From Cryomorphaceae bacterium (GTDB taxonomy: Bacteria > Bacteroidota > Bacteroidia > Flavobacteriales_G > Salibacteraceae), in the NCBI GenBank assembly GCA_003564735.1, contig PXEK01000255.1, positions 1-18,739 on the forward strand: DNA of 18,739 nucleotides, in the 5' to 3' direction. The position numbers and the translations under genes are program-made. Shown one piece after another: positions 1 to 8,483 of this stretch; the stretch's first letter is position 1; the number at the start of each line of letters is the position of its first letter. The notes below the pieces were generated by a model that did not search any database, was not told the DNA's origin, and saw nothing but the letters and a program-made list of their open reading frames with translations.

Positions 1-837
1 GACTTGAGCGCATGTATCGGCTGCGGTGCTTGTGTGATTGGGTGTCACTCTGAAAATAATGTGCCTGTTGTAGGAAAAGATGAAGTTCGCAGAGGAAGAA
101 TTATGGCGTGGCTTCGAATTGACAGATACTTTAGCTCAGATATGACCAAGGTTAAGGGTCAGCAACAGAATCTGGGTAAAATTGATATGTATGCTAAAAT
201 GGAGGAGCCCTCGGCATATCCTGAAGCTGTATATCAACCCGTAATGTGTCAGCACTGTAATCACGCACCTTGTGAAACAGTTTGCCCTGTAGCGGCAACA
301 ACGCATAGTAATGAAGGACTGAACCAAATGACTTACAATCGTTGTATTGGTACGCGCTACTGTGCGAACAACTGTCCTTACAAGGTGAGACGATTCAACT
401 GGTTCAATTATATGGCCGACTCTAAGTTTACTGAGGTGAATCCATCGCAAAGTGACTTGGGAAAAATGGTATTGAATCCTGATGTAACGGTTCGTGCAAG
501 AGGTGTTATGGAGAAATGTTCTTTCTGTGTACAAAGAATCCAAGATGGTAAATTGAACGCTAAGAAAGAAGGACGTCCGGTAAAGGATGGAGAGGTAACA
601 ACGGCATGCGCCTCTGCTTGTCCGACTCATGCCATTACGTTTGGTGATATGAACGATGAGCAATCGGTAATAGCGGAGAAAGTATCAGATGATAGAACTT
701 ACAATCTATTGGCTGAAATAGGAACTAAGCCGAGTGTTCATTATCACACAAAGGTTAGAAATGTAGATGAGGAGCGAGTTAGTGATATGATACAGGCGAC
801 GCGCCCCGGTGAGAATATGAAAAGTGAAGAAGCCTAA
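1..837 (+). CDS. actB: Alternative Complex III iron-sulfur subunit ActB, C-terminal part (5' truncated by window)
   Basis: The reading frame is open from base 1, so this is the C-terminal end of a longer protein; the upstream molybdopterin-like domain of ActB would lie outside the window. Four cysteine clusters of a ferredoxin-type electron wire are visible, counting residues from base 1: C5/C8/C11/C15, C83/C86/C91/C95, C115/C121/C125, and C173/C176 with C203/C207. In the third cluster the motif reads CIGTRYC: Thr118 replaces the usual second Cys. That fits the one [3Fe-4S] plus three [4Fe-4S] clusters known for ActB. The protein carries electrons from quinol oxidation toward the heme c subunits on the periplasmic face. 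It is followed after 28 nt by actC in the same operon. Identity is well supported by motifs and gene order. Confidence 0.93.
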   Translation, partial: DLSACIGCGACVIGCHSENNVPVVGKDEVRRGRIMAWLRIDRYFSSDMTKVKGQQQNLGKIDMYAKMEEPSAYPEAVYQPVMCQHCNHAPCETVCPVAATTHSNEGLNQMTYNRCIGTRYCANNCPYKVRRFNWFNYMADSKFTEVNPSQSDLGKMVLNPDVTVRARGVMEKCSFCVQRIQDGKLNAKKEGRPVKDGEVTTACASACPTHAITFGDMNDEQSVIAEKVSDDRTYNLLAEIGTKPSVHYHTKVRNVDEERVSDMIQATRPGENMKSEEA

Positions 838-865
838 TTTGTGTACAAAATAAAAACGAATATAA

Positions 866-2269
866 ATGGTTAAAGAAGCAGAAGTTCGTGAGCCCTTAAT
901 ACTGGGCAAAGACGTTACTTACAACAAGATAACTGAGGAGGTTTGCGCGCCGGTAGAAGGCAAAGCCAACAAGCTTTGGTGGGCGGTTTTCCTCGTAGCT
1001 CTTACATTGGGATTGTGGGGCCTTGGAACCATTACCTACCTTATTGGCAGAGGTATTGGAGTTTGGGGTTTGAATAATACCGTTGGTTGGGCATGGGATA
1101 TTACTAACTTTGTTTGGTGGGTAGGTATTGGTCACGCAGGTACTCTTATCTCTGCGGTGCTTCTCCTTTTCCGTCAAAAGTGGAGAATGGCGATTAACAG
1201 AGCTGCCGAGGCGATGACTATTTTTGCCGTAATGATGGCGGCCTTGTTCCCGGGAATCCACATGGGGCGCATCTGGGTTTCTTACTGGGTACTTCCAATT
1301 CCCAACCAGTTTGGTTCGTTGTGGGTGAATTTCAACTCCCCTCTTTTATGGGACGTTTTCGCGATTTCGACTTACTTCTCAGTTTCATTAGTTTTTTGGT
1401 ATATCGGTTTAATTCCGGACTTTGCTACAATACGTGACAGAGCTACCGGTCCTATTGCGAGAAAGATGTACGGTCTTTTGAGTTTTGGATGGACAGGTAA
1501 TGCAAAAGCTTGGATTCGTTTTGAGGAAGTTTCATTGGTTTTGGCCGGATTGGCTACCCCACTGGTTTTCTCGGTACACTCTATTGTATCTATGGACTTT
1601 GCTACTTCGGTGATTCCCGGATGGCACACCACTATTTTCCCACCCTACTTTGTGGCAGGGGCGATTTTCTCGGGTTTTGCCATGGTGCAAACACTATTGC
1701 TGATCACACGAAAAGTATTGAGTTACGAGAGATCCATCACCATCCAACACATCGAATTGATGAATATCATCATAGTTGTGACCGGTTCAATGGTAGGGAC
1801 AGCCTATCTTTCTGAGTTGTTCATTTCATGGTACTCAGGAGTAGAGTATGAATCTTACGCATTCTTGAACCGTTTCTCAGGTCCATACGCTTGGTCTTAT
1901 TGGTCTATGATGGCGTGTAACGTAATTACGCCTCAGTTTTTCTGGTTCAAGAAACTGAGACGAAACCTGATGCTCTCTTTTATTTTATCTATTTTCGTAA
2001 ACATCGGTATGTGGTTTGAGAGGTTTGTGATTATCGTTACGTCTTTGCACAGAGATTACTTACCTTCTAACTGGTCTTGGTTCCATCCTACGTGGGTAGA
2101 TATTGGAGTTTATCTGGGAACCATTGGCTTGTTCTTCACATTGTTCTTACTTTTTACTAGATTCTTCCCTGTATTGGCTCTGAACGAACTGAAAAGTATT
2201 TTGAAAAGCTCAGGTGAAGCTTACAGAGAAAAGAAAACCGAAGATAAAACACCCGAAACAACAGCTTAA
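866..2269 (+). CDS. actC: Alternative Complex III integral membrane subunit ActC (NrfD/PsrC family)
   Basis: A 467-residue polytopic membrane protein of the NrfD/PsrC family. Many hydrophobic helices are evident, for example around residues 36-60, 85-105, 115-135 and 160-180, and the charged C-terminal tail is rich in Lys and Glu. In ACIII this subunit binds quinol near the periplasmic side and packs against ActB. The N-terminus has the short soluble segment (about 30 residues) before the first helix that is usual for ActC. The ATG at 866 is the first in frame after the actB stop, and no Shine-Dalgarno sequence is evident, as is common in Bacteroidota. Only 12 nt separate its stop from actD. 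ActF further downstream is its paralogue in the same complex. Confidence 0.93.
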   Translation: MVKEAEVREPLILGKDVTYNKITEEVCAPVEGKANKLWWAVFLVALTLGLWGLGTITYLIGRGIGVWGLNNTVGWAWDITNFVWWVGIGHAGTLISAVLLLFRQKWRMAINRAAEAMTIFAVMMAALFPGIHMGRIWVSYWVLPIPNQFGSLWVNFNSPLLWDVFAISTYFSVSLVFWYIGLIPDFATIRDRATGPIARKMYGLLSFGWTGNAKAWIRFEEVSLVLAGLATPLVFSVHSIVSMDFATSVIPGWHTTIFPPYFVAGAIFSGFAMVQTLLLITRKVLSYERSITIQHIELMNIIIVVTGSMVGTAYLSELFISWYSGVEYESYAFLNRFSGPYAWSYWSMMACNVITPQFFWFKKLRRNLMLSFILSIFVNIGMWFERFVIIVTSLHRDYLPSNWSWFHPTWVDIGVYLGTIGLFFTLFLLFTRFFPVLALNELKSILKSSGEAYREKKTEDKTPETTA

Positions 2270-2281
2270 TTTTTTTGGAAT

Positions 2282-2830
2282 ATGACAACTGAAAATTTCC
2301 TATACGGTTTATATAATGATGACGACAGACTTGTTGAGGGTATCAAGAAGTTGCAGTCAAAAGGTATAAAAGTGAATGACGCTTACAGCCCATTCCCTAT
2401 TCACGGTCTTGAAGACGTGCTCGGAATGAAATGGACGCGAATAGCCATTACATCTTTTATGTTTGGCTTAGGAGGACTTACACTTGCTATTTTGGCCATC
2501 AATTACTTTATGATTATTGATTGGCCAATGAATATTGGCGGAAAGCCCAATTTCAGTCTGTACGAGAACCTACCGGCATTTATTCCTATCATGTTTGAGT
2601 TCACTGTACTCTGTGCTGCTCACGGTATGGCGATAACATATTTTGCAAGAAATATGACCTTCCCGGGTTTGCCGGCTCGTAACCCTCATCCAAAAACGAC
2701 AGATGATCATTTTGCTGTTGAACTTTCATTTCGTAATAATGAAATGAGTGTTGATGATTTAAGAAATGCCCTAAAGGAAACAGAGGTAGTTGAGATTTTT
2801 GAAAAAGAACGCATAACGAAATTCTTATAG
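2282..2830 (+). CDS. actD: Alternative Complex III subunit ActD (DUF3341 family)
   Basis: A 182-residue protein of the DUF3341 family. It starts with a small soluble cytoplasmic domain containing the family signature around residues 33-47 (NDAYSPFPIHGLEDV). Two transmembrane helices follow, roughly residues 57-82 and 98-123, and then a C-terminal soluble tail. ActD is a structural subunit of ACIII with no cofactor. Its stop codon lies 2 nt before the ATG of actE, so the two are likely translationally coupled. Length and gene order match the family. Confidence 0.92.
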   Translation: MTTENFLYGLYNDDDRLVEGIKKLQSKGIKVNDAYSPFPIHGLEDVLGMKWTRIAITSFMFGLGGLTLAILAINYFMIIDWPMNIGGKPNFSLYENLPAFIPIMFEFTVLCAAHGMAITYFARNMTFPGLPARNPHPKTTDDHFAVELSFRNNEMSVDDLRNALKETEVVEIFEKERITKFL

Positions 2831-2832
2831 TG

Positions 2833-3456
2833 ATGAATAGTTTGAAAAGATTTGCGGTATTGATAATTGTGGCAATTATGGCCTGGAGCTGCAGCGACCC
2901 AAATAGTCCCGGCTTGGAATATATGCCTGATATGTACAGAGACCCCTCCATTGGTACTTATGAACCATCAGATTTATTTCCGGATGGTCTAGGTGCAAGA
3001 AAGCCGGCAGATGGGTCAATTCCCAGAGGTTTTACACCATATGCCTACCAAAATAATGCGGAAGATTACGAAAAAGCAGGTGATGAATTGAGAAATCCGC
3101 TTGCTTTCCACGATGACCACTTGAAAGAGGGTAAGCGTATTTTCGAGAATTTTTGTATCCAATGTCACGGTAAAAACGGAAACGGCGAAGGTACAGTGCC
3201 TCAAAGTGATTATTGGCCGGGGGTTGTTCCCGCTTATGACAGTGATAGATTGATAGACTTACCTGAAGGTAAAATCTTCCACTCCATTACTTACGGCAAA
3301 GGTTTGATGGGAGCCCACAAGGGACAAATATCGCAAGAAGACCGTTGGAAGTTGGTTTTTTACGTACAAAAGCTCCAAGGTAAAGATCCGTCAAAATTGG
3401 GAGCTCAAAGCACCTCTGACGCTGAAAACGAAGAAGAAAGAACTGAAGAAGCATAA
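2833..3456 (+). CDS. actE: Alternative Complex III mono-heme cytochrome c lipoprotein ActE
   Basis: A 207-residue lipoprotein. Residues 1-19 form a signal peptide ending in the lipobox AWSC, with lipidated Cys20 followed by Ser-Asp. One heme c site is present, CIQCH at residues 108-112, and Met159 in a GLMGAH context is the likely axial ligand. The C-terminus is an acidic, low-complexity tail. ActE accepts electrons from the core of ACIII and hands them on, in this operon most likely to CuA of CoxB. An in-frame GTG at 2830 overlaps the actD stop; I prefer the ATG at 2833 because it starts the signal peptide directly and gives the tight coupling usual in this operon. Confidence 0.92.
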   Translation: MNSLKRFAVLIIVAIMAWSCSDPNSPGLEYMPDMYRDPSIGTYEPSDLFPDGLGARKPADGSIPRGFTPYAYQNNAEDYEKAGDELRNPLAFHDDHLKEGKRIFENFCIQCHGKNGNGEGTVPQSDYWPGVVPAYDSDRLIDLPEGKIFHSITYGKGLMGAHKGQISQEDRWKLVFYVQKLQGKDPSKLGAQSTSDAENEEERTEEA

Positions 3457-3469
3457 AACCTGATGCTTC
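3448..3469 (+). other. Intercistronic hairpin across the actE stop codon
   Basis: A perfect 7-bp inverted repeat (GAAGCAT, 3448-3454, and ATGCTTC, 3463-3469) encloses an 8-nt loop and includes the first base of the actE stop codon. There is no T-tract after it, so it is unlikely to be a full terminator. It sits in the largest gap inside the operon (50 nt, actE-actF) and could affect mRNA stability or the relative expression of act genes. It may also be chance. Confidence 0.3.
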
Positions 3470-3506
3470 AATTCATAACCATATAACAGACAAAAGAAAC
3501 AGAACA

Positions 3507-4700
3507 ATGGAACAATTCACATTTACCGATAAACACAAAAAAGTATCTTTCGGCCTAATAGGTGTGGGACTTTTAGCGGTGCTTTACGGCATTTTCACAG
3601 GTCAAGGAGAAAGAACTTGGGTGAGTGCAATGATTAACGGCTGGTACTTTTTCAGTATCGGGTTGGCAGCAACCTTCTTTATTGCGGTAAACATGGCCTC
3701 TCAGGCAGGTTGGTTTGTCGTATTTAAAAGATTATTTGAGGCTTTAAATATGTTTTTGCCCGTTGGTTCCATTATGTTGATCATTGTTTTTATCGGAGCC
3801 ACTTTTCATTGGACACATATGTATCACTGGATGGATTCAGAACTAATGGATCCTCACTCTGAACATTTCGATTACATTATCGCCAATAAAGAACCATACT
3901 TGAATTTATCTTTTTGGTGGTTGCGAATCATATTGCTATTGGGTGTTTGGAATTTGTTCGCCTTTCTCTTCCGCAAGCGTTCAATAGTTGAAGACGAAGA
4001 GGCACAACCAAAAAAATGGTTTAAAAAGAATATTACGCTTTCGGCTCTGTTCCTCGTGTTTTTCGGATATACTATTCATATCGGCTCTTGGGATTGGATC
4101 ATGTCCATAGATACACACTGGTTCTCAACATTGTTTGGCTGGTACATCTTTGCCGGGGTTTGGATTACGGGAATGACCGTGGCAATTATCATGACTTTGT
4201 GGTTAAAATCTAAAGGTCACTTAAAAGAGATAAACAGCAGCCATATTCACGATATGGGGAAATGGGTATTTGGAATTTCATTTCTTTGGACTTATTTATG
4301 GTTTAGTCAGTTTATGTTGATTTGGTACTCCAATATACCTGAGGAGGTTACTTATTTCATCGCAAGAATAGAAGATTACAAGTTTACTTTCTGGACGATG
4401 GTTCTCATTAATTTTATTTTCCCCATGTTACTCCTTATGTCGAAGACAACAAAGAGAAACCCGGGTGTGTTAATCTTCGTAGGAATTGTAATTCTTTTTG
4501 GGCACTGGTTGGATTCATATTTCTTATTTACACCCGGTGTTTTGAAAGACCAAGGCACTATAGGTGTTGTTGAAATTGGAATGTTGTTAGGATATGCAGG
4601 TGTCTTCCTTTTTGTAGTTCTTTCCCAACTGGCGAAAGCTCCCTTAATGGTTAAAGAGCATGCCCTGTTAGAAGAGAGTTTACACCATCATATCAATTAA
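3507..4700 (+). CDS. actF: Alternative Complex III integral membrane subunit ActF
   Basis: A 397-residue polytopic membrane protein, second NrfD-like subunit of ACIII and paralogue of ActC. Hydrophobic helices run through its length, beginning near residues 13-28 and 42-62, and the protein ends in a His-rich tail (LHHHIN). Conserved-looking polar and charged residues within helices, such as the HWTHMYHW segment near residues 97-104, resemble the proposed proton-conducting paths of ActC/ActF. It is separated from coxB by 24 nt, in line with ACIII and the oxidase forming one supercomplex. The start ATG at 3507 follows an A-rich leader without a clear Shine-Dalgarno site. Confidence 0.92.
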   Translation: MEQFTFTDKHKKVSFGLIGVGLLAVLYGIFTGQGERTWVSAMINGWYFFSIGLAATFFIAVNMASQAGWFVVFKRLFEALNMFLPVGSIMLIIVFIGATFHWTHMYHWMDSELMDPHSEHFDYIIANKEPYLNLSFWWLRIILLLGVWNLFAFLFRKRSIVEDEEAQPKKWFKKNITLSALFLVFFGYTIHIGSWDWIMSIDTHWFSTLFGWYIFAGVWITGMTVAIIMTLWLKSKGHLKEINSSHIHDMGKWVFGISFLWTYLWFSQFMLIWYSNIPEEVTYFIARIEDYKFTFWTMVLINFIFPMLLLMSKTTKRNPGVLIFVGIVILFGHWLDSYFLFTPGVLKDQGTIGVVEIGMLLGYAGVFLFVVLSQLAKAPLMVKEHALLEESLHHHIN

Positions 4701-4724
4701 TAAACCGGAAATAATAAATCAAGC

Positions 4725-5942
4725 ATGAGTTTACTTGCAATTGTATTAACGATTTTAGGAATTGTCGCACTGGTTCAGTTAGTGCGGGTATTTGAGCTAG
4801 GCGCGAAATTGCGCGGAAATACTCAAGATTCTGTGGATTACAACGGAAATAAGCTAAACGGAAAGTTATGGCTGATTTTTGGGGTTCTCTATTTCGCCTT
4901 CTTCGTATGGCTGGTTATGGAATATGGAGATAAATTGTTACCCGTTGCAGCATCCGAACACGGCGCTGTTATCGATAGTTTGATGAATTTCAACTGGGTA
5001 ATCTTAATTATTGCCTTCGCAGGAACACATATTCTATTGTTTTACTTCGCATCAAAATACTATTGGAGTCCTAAGAGGAGAGCGGAATTTATAACGCACA
5101 ATAATAAGCTCGAGCTTATTTGGACTACGCTGCCGGCTATCGTTTTGGCGGTAATTATTATTTATGGTCTTACAGCATGGAATAACATCACTGATGAAGC
5201 CCCCGAAGAGGCCGTAAATGTTGAAATTTTTTCGAAACAATTTGGCTGGACCGCTCGCTTTGCGGGAACCGATAATGAATTGGGTGAGTCGAATTACAAC
5301 TTTATTACAGGAGCAAACCCACTAGGAGTAATCACTCCCGAAACTATTAAGTCGCGAATAGAGGATATAAAAGAAGATATCGAGAGAATTGAGGGTAATT
5401 TGGCAAATGCTCCTGAAGGCGGGTTGAGAGAAAAGGAACTTTCAAAAGAGCTTGACAATAAAAAACGTCAATTACAAACCATTCGAACTTACAGCCGAAA
5501 AAACACGGTTGAGCCCTACAGAGCGGGTGACGATGATAAAGTAGTGACCGGAGAAATACATATACCGGTAAACAAAACCGTAAATATGCATTTTCGTTCT
5601 CAAGACGTTATACACAGTGCCTACATGCCACATTTTAGGGCTCAAATGAATTGTGTACCGGGCACACCCACCCGATTTCATTTTACTCCTACCATTACCA
5701 CTAAGGAAATGAGGGCAAAAACAGGAAATGAGGAGTTTGACTACGTTTTGTTTTGTAACAAAATTTGTGGTGCCGCGCATTACAATATGCAAATGACGAT
5801 TATCGTTGAATCGGAAGAGGACTATGAGAGCTGGTTAGCCGAACAAAACACTTTTACATCTGTTGAAACCGCAGAAAATCGTTCAGTGAACGAGGAGATT
5901 GAAGTAGAGAAGGAGAATAACGATTTAGCAACAACAAAATAA
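4725..5942 (+). CDS. coxB: Cytochrome c oxidase subunit II (CoxB) with extra N-terminal helices and a coiled-coil insertion
   Basis: A 405-residue subunit II that takes electrons into the oxidase through the binuclear CuA centre. CuA ligands are visible: His297 (DVIHSAYMPHF) and the CNKICGAAHYNM segment with Cys344, Cys348, His352 and Met355. At position 346 Lys stands where most families have Glu. Four hydrophobic helices precede the cupredoxin domain (about residues 2-25, 47-66, 90-110, 130-151), whereas the canonical protein has two; the last two match the usual pair. Residues about 205-265 form a charged, heptad-like insertion inside the periplasmic domain. No cytochrome c domain is fused at the C-terminus, so an external donor such as ActE is expected. 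coxA starts 10 nt downstream. Confidence 0.95.
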   Translation: MSLLAIVLTILGIVALVQLVRVFELGAKLRGNTQDSVDYNGNKLNGKLWLIFGVLYFAFFVWLVMEYGDKLLPVAASEHGAVIDSLMNFNWVILIIAFAGTHILLFYFASKYYWSPKRRAEFITHNNKLELIWTTLPAIVLAVIIIYGLTAWNNITDEAPEEAVNVEIFSKQFGWTARFAGTDNELGESNYNFITGANPLGVITPETIKSRIEDIKEDIERIEGNLANAPEGGLREKELSKELDNKKRQLQTIRTYSRKNTVEPYRAGDDDKVVTGEIHIPVNKTVNMHFRSQDVIHSAYMPHFRAQMNCVPGTPTRFHFTPTITTKEMRAKTGNEEFDYVLFCNKICGAAHYNMQMTIIVESEEDYESWLAEQNTFTSVETAENRSVNEEIEVEKENNDLATTK

Positions 5943-5952
5943 ATTTTAAATT

Positions 5953-7728
5953 ATGAGTACGCAAGCACACGCAGCAGAACACCATAAAGAATCATTTGTA
6001 TCTAAGTATATTTTTAGTCAAGATCACAAAATGATTGCAAAGCAGTTTCTAATAACTGCAATGGTTATGGCTACTATTGCCATGATTATGTCCATTCTAT
6101 TCCGTCTTCAGTTAGCATGGCCGGGTGAGAGTTTTTCAGCTCTTTCTTTTTTCTTAGGAGAAAAATGGGCTCCTGACGGAGTACTTGATCCAAATATGTA
6201 TCTCGCCTTGGTTACCATTCACGGCACTATCATGGTATTTTTCCTGTTAACGGGTGGTCTAAGTGGAACCTTCGCAAATTTGCTAATTCCATTGCAGATT
6301 GGTGCGCGTGATATGGCCTCAGGATTTTTGAATATGCTATCGTATTGGTTGTTTTTCCTTTCATCAGCAATCATGGTAGCATCACTCTTTGTCGAATCAG
6401 GTCCCGCTGCTGCAGGTTGGACGGTTTATCCGCCCTTAAGTGCATTACCGCAAAGTATGTCGGGCTCAGGTTTGGGAATGACCTTATGGTTGGTATCCAT
6501 GACAGTTTTTATCGCCAGTTCTTTGATTGGTGGTCTTAATTACATTGTTACCGTAATTAACTTGAGAACCAAAGGGATGAAAATGACACGTCTTCCACTG
6601 ACTATTTGGGCGCTTTTAACTACTGCTATTTTAGGACTTTTGTCCTTTCCCGTGCTTTTTTCAGCGGCGTTGTTGTTGTTATTCGATCGTTCTTTCGGAA
6701 CTGCTTTTTACTTGTCGGATATTTTCGTCGCGGGTGAAGCTTTGACTCAAACAGGTGGCTCTCCCATACTTTACCAGCACCTGTTTTGGTTCTTGGGACA
6801 CCCCGAAGTATATATTATTATCTTACCGGCTCTAGGTTTGACTTCCGAAGTTATTGCTACCAATGCCAGAAAACCTATTTTTGGTTATAGAGCTATGGTT
6901 GGTTCAATCTTAGCCATCGGCTTTTTGTCTTTTATTGTTTGGGGTCATCATATGTTTGTCACGGGTATGGATCCGTTTATTGGTTCTGTATTTACGTTTA
7001 CAACTTTGTTAATTGCTATACCCTCTGCAGTAAAAGCCTTTAACTACATTAGTACCTTATGGAAAGGAAATTTGAAGTTTACACCGGCTATGATGTTTAG
7101 TATAGCGATGGTTTCTACTTTCATTTCAGGAGGTTTAACAGGTATTATCTTGGCAGATGCTGCTTTAGACATCAATTTGCACGATACGTACTTTGTTGTG
7201 GCTCACTTCCACATTGTGATGGGTCTTTCGGCAGTTCTTGCGATGTTTGCGGGAGTATATCATTGGTTCCCTAAAATGTACGGTCGCATGATGAATATGA
7301 AATTAGGTCATGTTCACTTTTGGTTGACTTTTGTGAGTGGTTACGGTGTATTCTTCCCGCAACACTTTATGGGTCTGGCAGGCGTTCCTCGTAGATACTA
7401 CACGAATTCTGAGTTCCCCATGTTTGATGTGTTTATCGATTTGAATGTGTTGGTAACGATTTTTGCGATTGTTGGCTCTTTTGCACAATTGATCTTCTTT
7501 TTCAATTTCTTCTACAGTGTTTATAGAGGGCCAAAAGCGAAGCAGAACCCTTGGGGCTCGAATACACTTGAATGGACTACTCCGGTTGAACATATCCACG
7601 GCAACTGGCCGGGTAAATTGCCTGTAGTTCATCGTTGGGCTTACGACTACAGTAAACCGGGAAAAGAGAACGATTTTGTTCCTCAGACCGTACCTTTAGA
7701 AGAAGGTGAGATTGATGGAGAACACTAA
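5953..7728 (+). CDS. coxA: Cytochrome c oxidase subunit I (CoxA), aa3-type heme-copper oxidase catalytic subunit
   Basis: A 591-residue polytopic membrane protein that reduces oxygen to water and pumps protons. The metal ligands are all present: His90 and His420 for the low-spin heme, His418 for heme a3, and His283, His332 and His333 for CuB, with Tyr287 of GHPEVY positioned for the His-Tyr crosslink. Glu285 in GHPEVY and Asp120 in GARDMA are the D-channel residues of A1-type oxidases, and Lys361 in SAVKAFNY is the K-channel lysine. It is the last gene of the operon before a terminator. Subunit III, heme A synthesis and CuA assembly genes are not in the window and must lie elsewhere or upstream. 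Confidence 0.97.
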   Translation: MSTQAHAAEHHKESFVSKYIFSQDHKMIAKQFLITAMVMATIAMIMSILFRLQLAWPGESFSALSFFLGEKWAPDGVLDPNMYLALVTIHGTIMVFFLLTGGLSGTFANLLIPLQIGARDMASGFLNMLSYWLFFLSSAIMVASLFVESGPAAAGWTVYPPLSALPQSMSGSGLGMTLWLVSMTVFIASSLIGGLNYIVTVINLRTKGMKMTRLPLTIWALLTTAILGLLSFPVLFSAALLLLFDRSFGTAFYLSDIFVAGEALTQTGGSPILYQHLFWFLGHPEVYIIILPALGLTSEVIATNARKPIFGYRAMVGSILAIGFLSFIVWGHHMFVTGMDPFIGSVFTFTTLLIAIPSAVKAFNYISTLWKGNLKFTPAMMFSIAMVSTFISGGLTGIILADAALDINLHDTYFVVAHFHIVMGLSAVLAMFAGVYHWFPKMYGRMMNMKLGHVHFWLTFVSGYGVFFPQHFMGLAGVPRRYYTNSEFPMFDVFIDLNVLVTIFAIVGSFAQLIFFFNFFYSVYRGPKAKQNPWGSNTLEWTTPVEHIHGNWPGKLPVVHRWAYDYSKPGKENDFVPQTVPLEEGEIDGEH

Positions 7729-7736
7729 AAATATGC

Positions 7737-8426
7737 ATGAGTTTTTTTCTTTATAAATATAAAATGCCTCTGTTAAGCAGGGGCATTTTTAGTTTGGTAT
7801 ATTTTTTATTTTTACCCTTATTTACTTTATGCCAACCGGAAAATTATGCTTTTAATGATATACGTTCGGCATTGGCTGAAAAACCTAGATTTGACTGGGA
7901 TGTAGACTCACGCAATTCGTTCATAGCTTCACGAAGAGCGGGGATTTTAGGGCTTCGAGTCGGAGTCAATTTTGACGAGGTTGTAAGGTTAGGGCTGGGG
8001 TATAATTTTTTATTCACCTCGATTACCCGCGATTTTCAAGAGGGAGCAGGTGAGAATGTTCTAAGTCAGGATTTTCGCTTGAGATATGGTAGCTTGTATG
8101 GTGAATACGTTTACTATCGTAAACAAAGGCTGAAGATGACTCTCCAAATGCTATTGGGTATCGGGGGGTCACAATTCAAATATGAAGATTCTTTAGGGTC
8201 GATTAAGTCAACTTCTTGGAGAACCGTTGTTTTATACGAGCCACACTTAATTGGTGATTATACGGTATTAAAGTATCTTTCAGTTGGTGCAGGATTGGGC
8301 TACAGGCTGACATATTCCGGAGATAGCTTCTCGCGGAGAAGTTTGAATTCCCCAATTTATATTATTAGAGCGAACATTTTGATTAAGAAACTGTACGAGG
8401 ATTTTAATAATAAGGGGCAACCGTGA
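7737..8426 (+). CDS. Secreted outer-membrane beta-barrel-like protein of unknown function
   Basis: A 229-residue protein with an N-terminal hydrophobic signal segment (about residues 15-32, ending near FTLCQ). A body of alternating hydrophobic and polar residues with many Gly and aromatic positions follows (for instance GLRVGVNF, LGLGYNFLF, LYGEYVYY, SVGAGLGYRLTY), as in small outer-membrane beta-barrels. I do not recognise a specific family. The start is uncertain: ATG 7737 lies 8 nt after coxA, ATG 7764 (codon 10) lies inside the coxA terminator stem, and TTG 7794 (codon 20) lies just beyond it and leaves only a short hydrophobic leader. It faces the convergent gene at 8520-8897. Function could be structural or related to envelope stress; nothing in the sequence decides. 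Confidence 0.75.
   Translation: MSFFLYKYKMPLLSRGIFSLVYFLFLPLFTLCQPENYAFNDIRSALAEKPRFDWDVDSRNSFIASRRAGILGLRVGVNFDEVVRLGLGYNFLFTSITRDFQEGAGENVLSQDFRLRYGSLYGEYVYYRKQRLKMTLQMLLGIGGSQFKYEDSLGSIKSTSWRTVVLYEPHLIGDYTVLKYLSVGAGLGYRLTYSGDSFSRRSLNSPIYIIRANILIKKLYEDFNNKGQP
7761..7790 (+). terminator. Rho-independent terminator of the act-cox operon
   Basis: A 12-bp stem (7761-7772 with 7778-7789) encloses the 5-nt loop TTAAG. Pairing is complete with one G-T wobble, and the stem is A-rich on its left arm and ends in a TTTTT run on its right. It starts 33 nt after the coxA stop codon. The composition (AAAATGCCTCTG, loop, CAGGGGCATTTTT) is typical of Bacteroidota intrinsic terminators. It overlaps the first codons of the next frame. 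Confidence 0.85.
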
Positions 8427-8483
8427 AATAAAAACACGGGCTTAACACTTCTGTTTTCCTTGCCTGCTTTAAAGGAGTTTGAG

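Noticed and set aside
115..125. Missing Cys in the third ActB cluster (counted in residues) as a sign of a degraded gene
   Set aside because: The Thr at this position fits a [3Fe-4S] cluster, which is normal in ActB; all other clusters are intact.
136..663. Long minus-strand open frame opposite actB (175 codons)
   Set aside because: It lies wholly within the well supported actB frame, has no recognisable domain and its composition is that of an antisense shadow.
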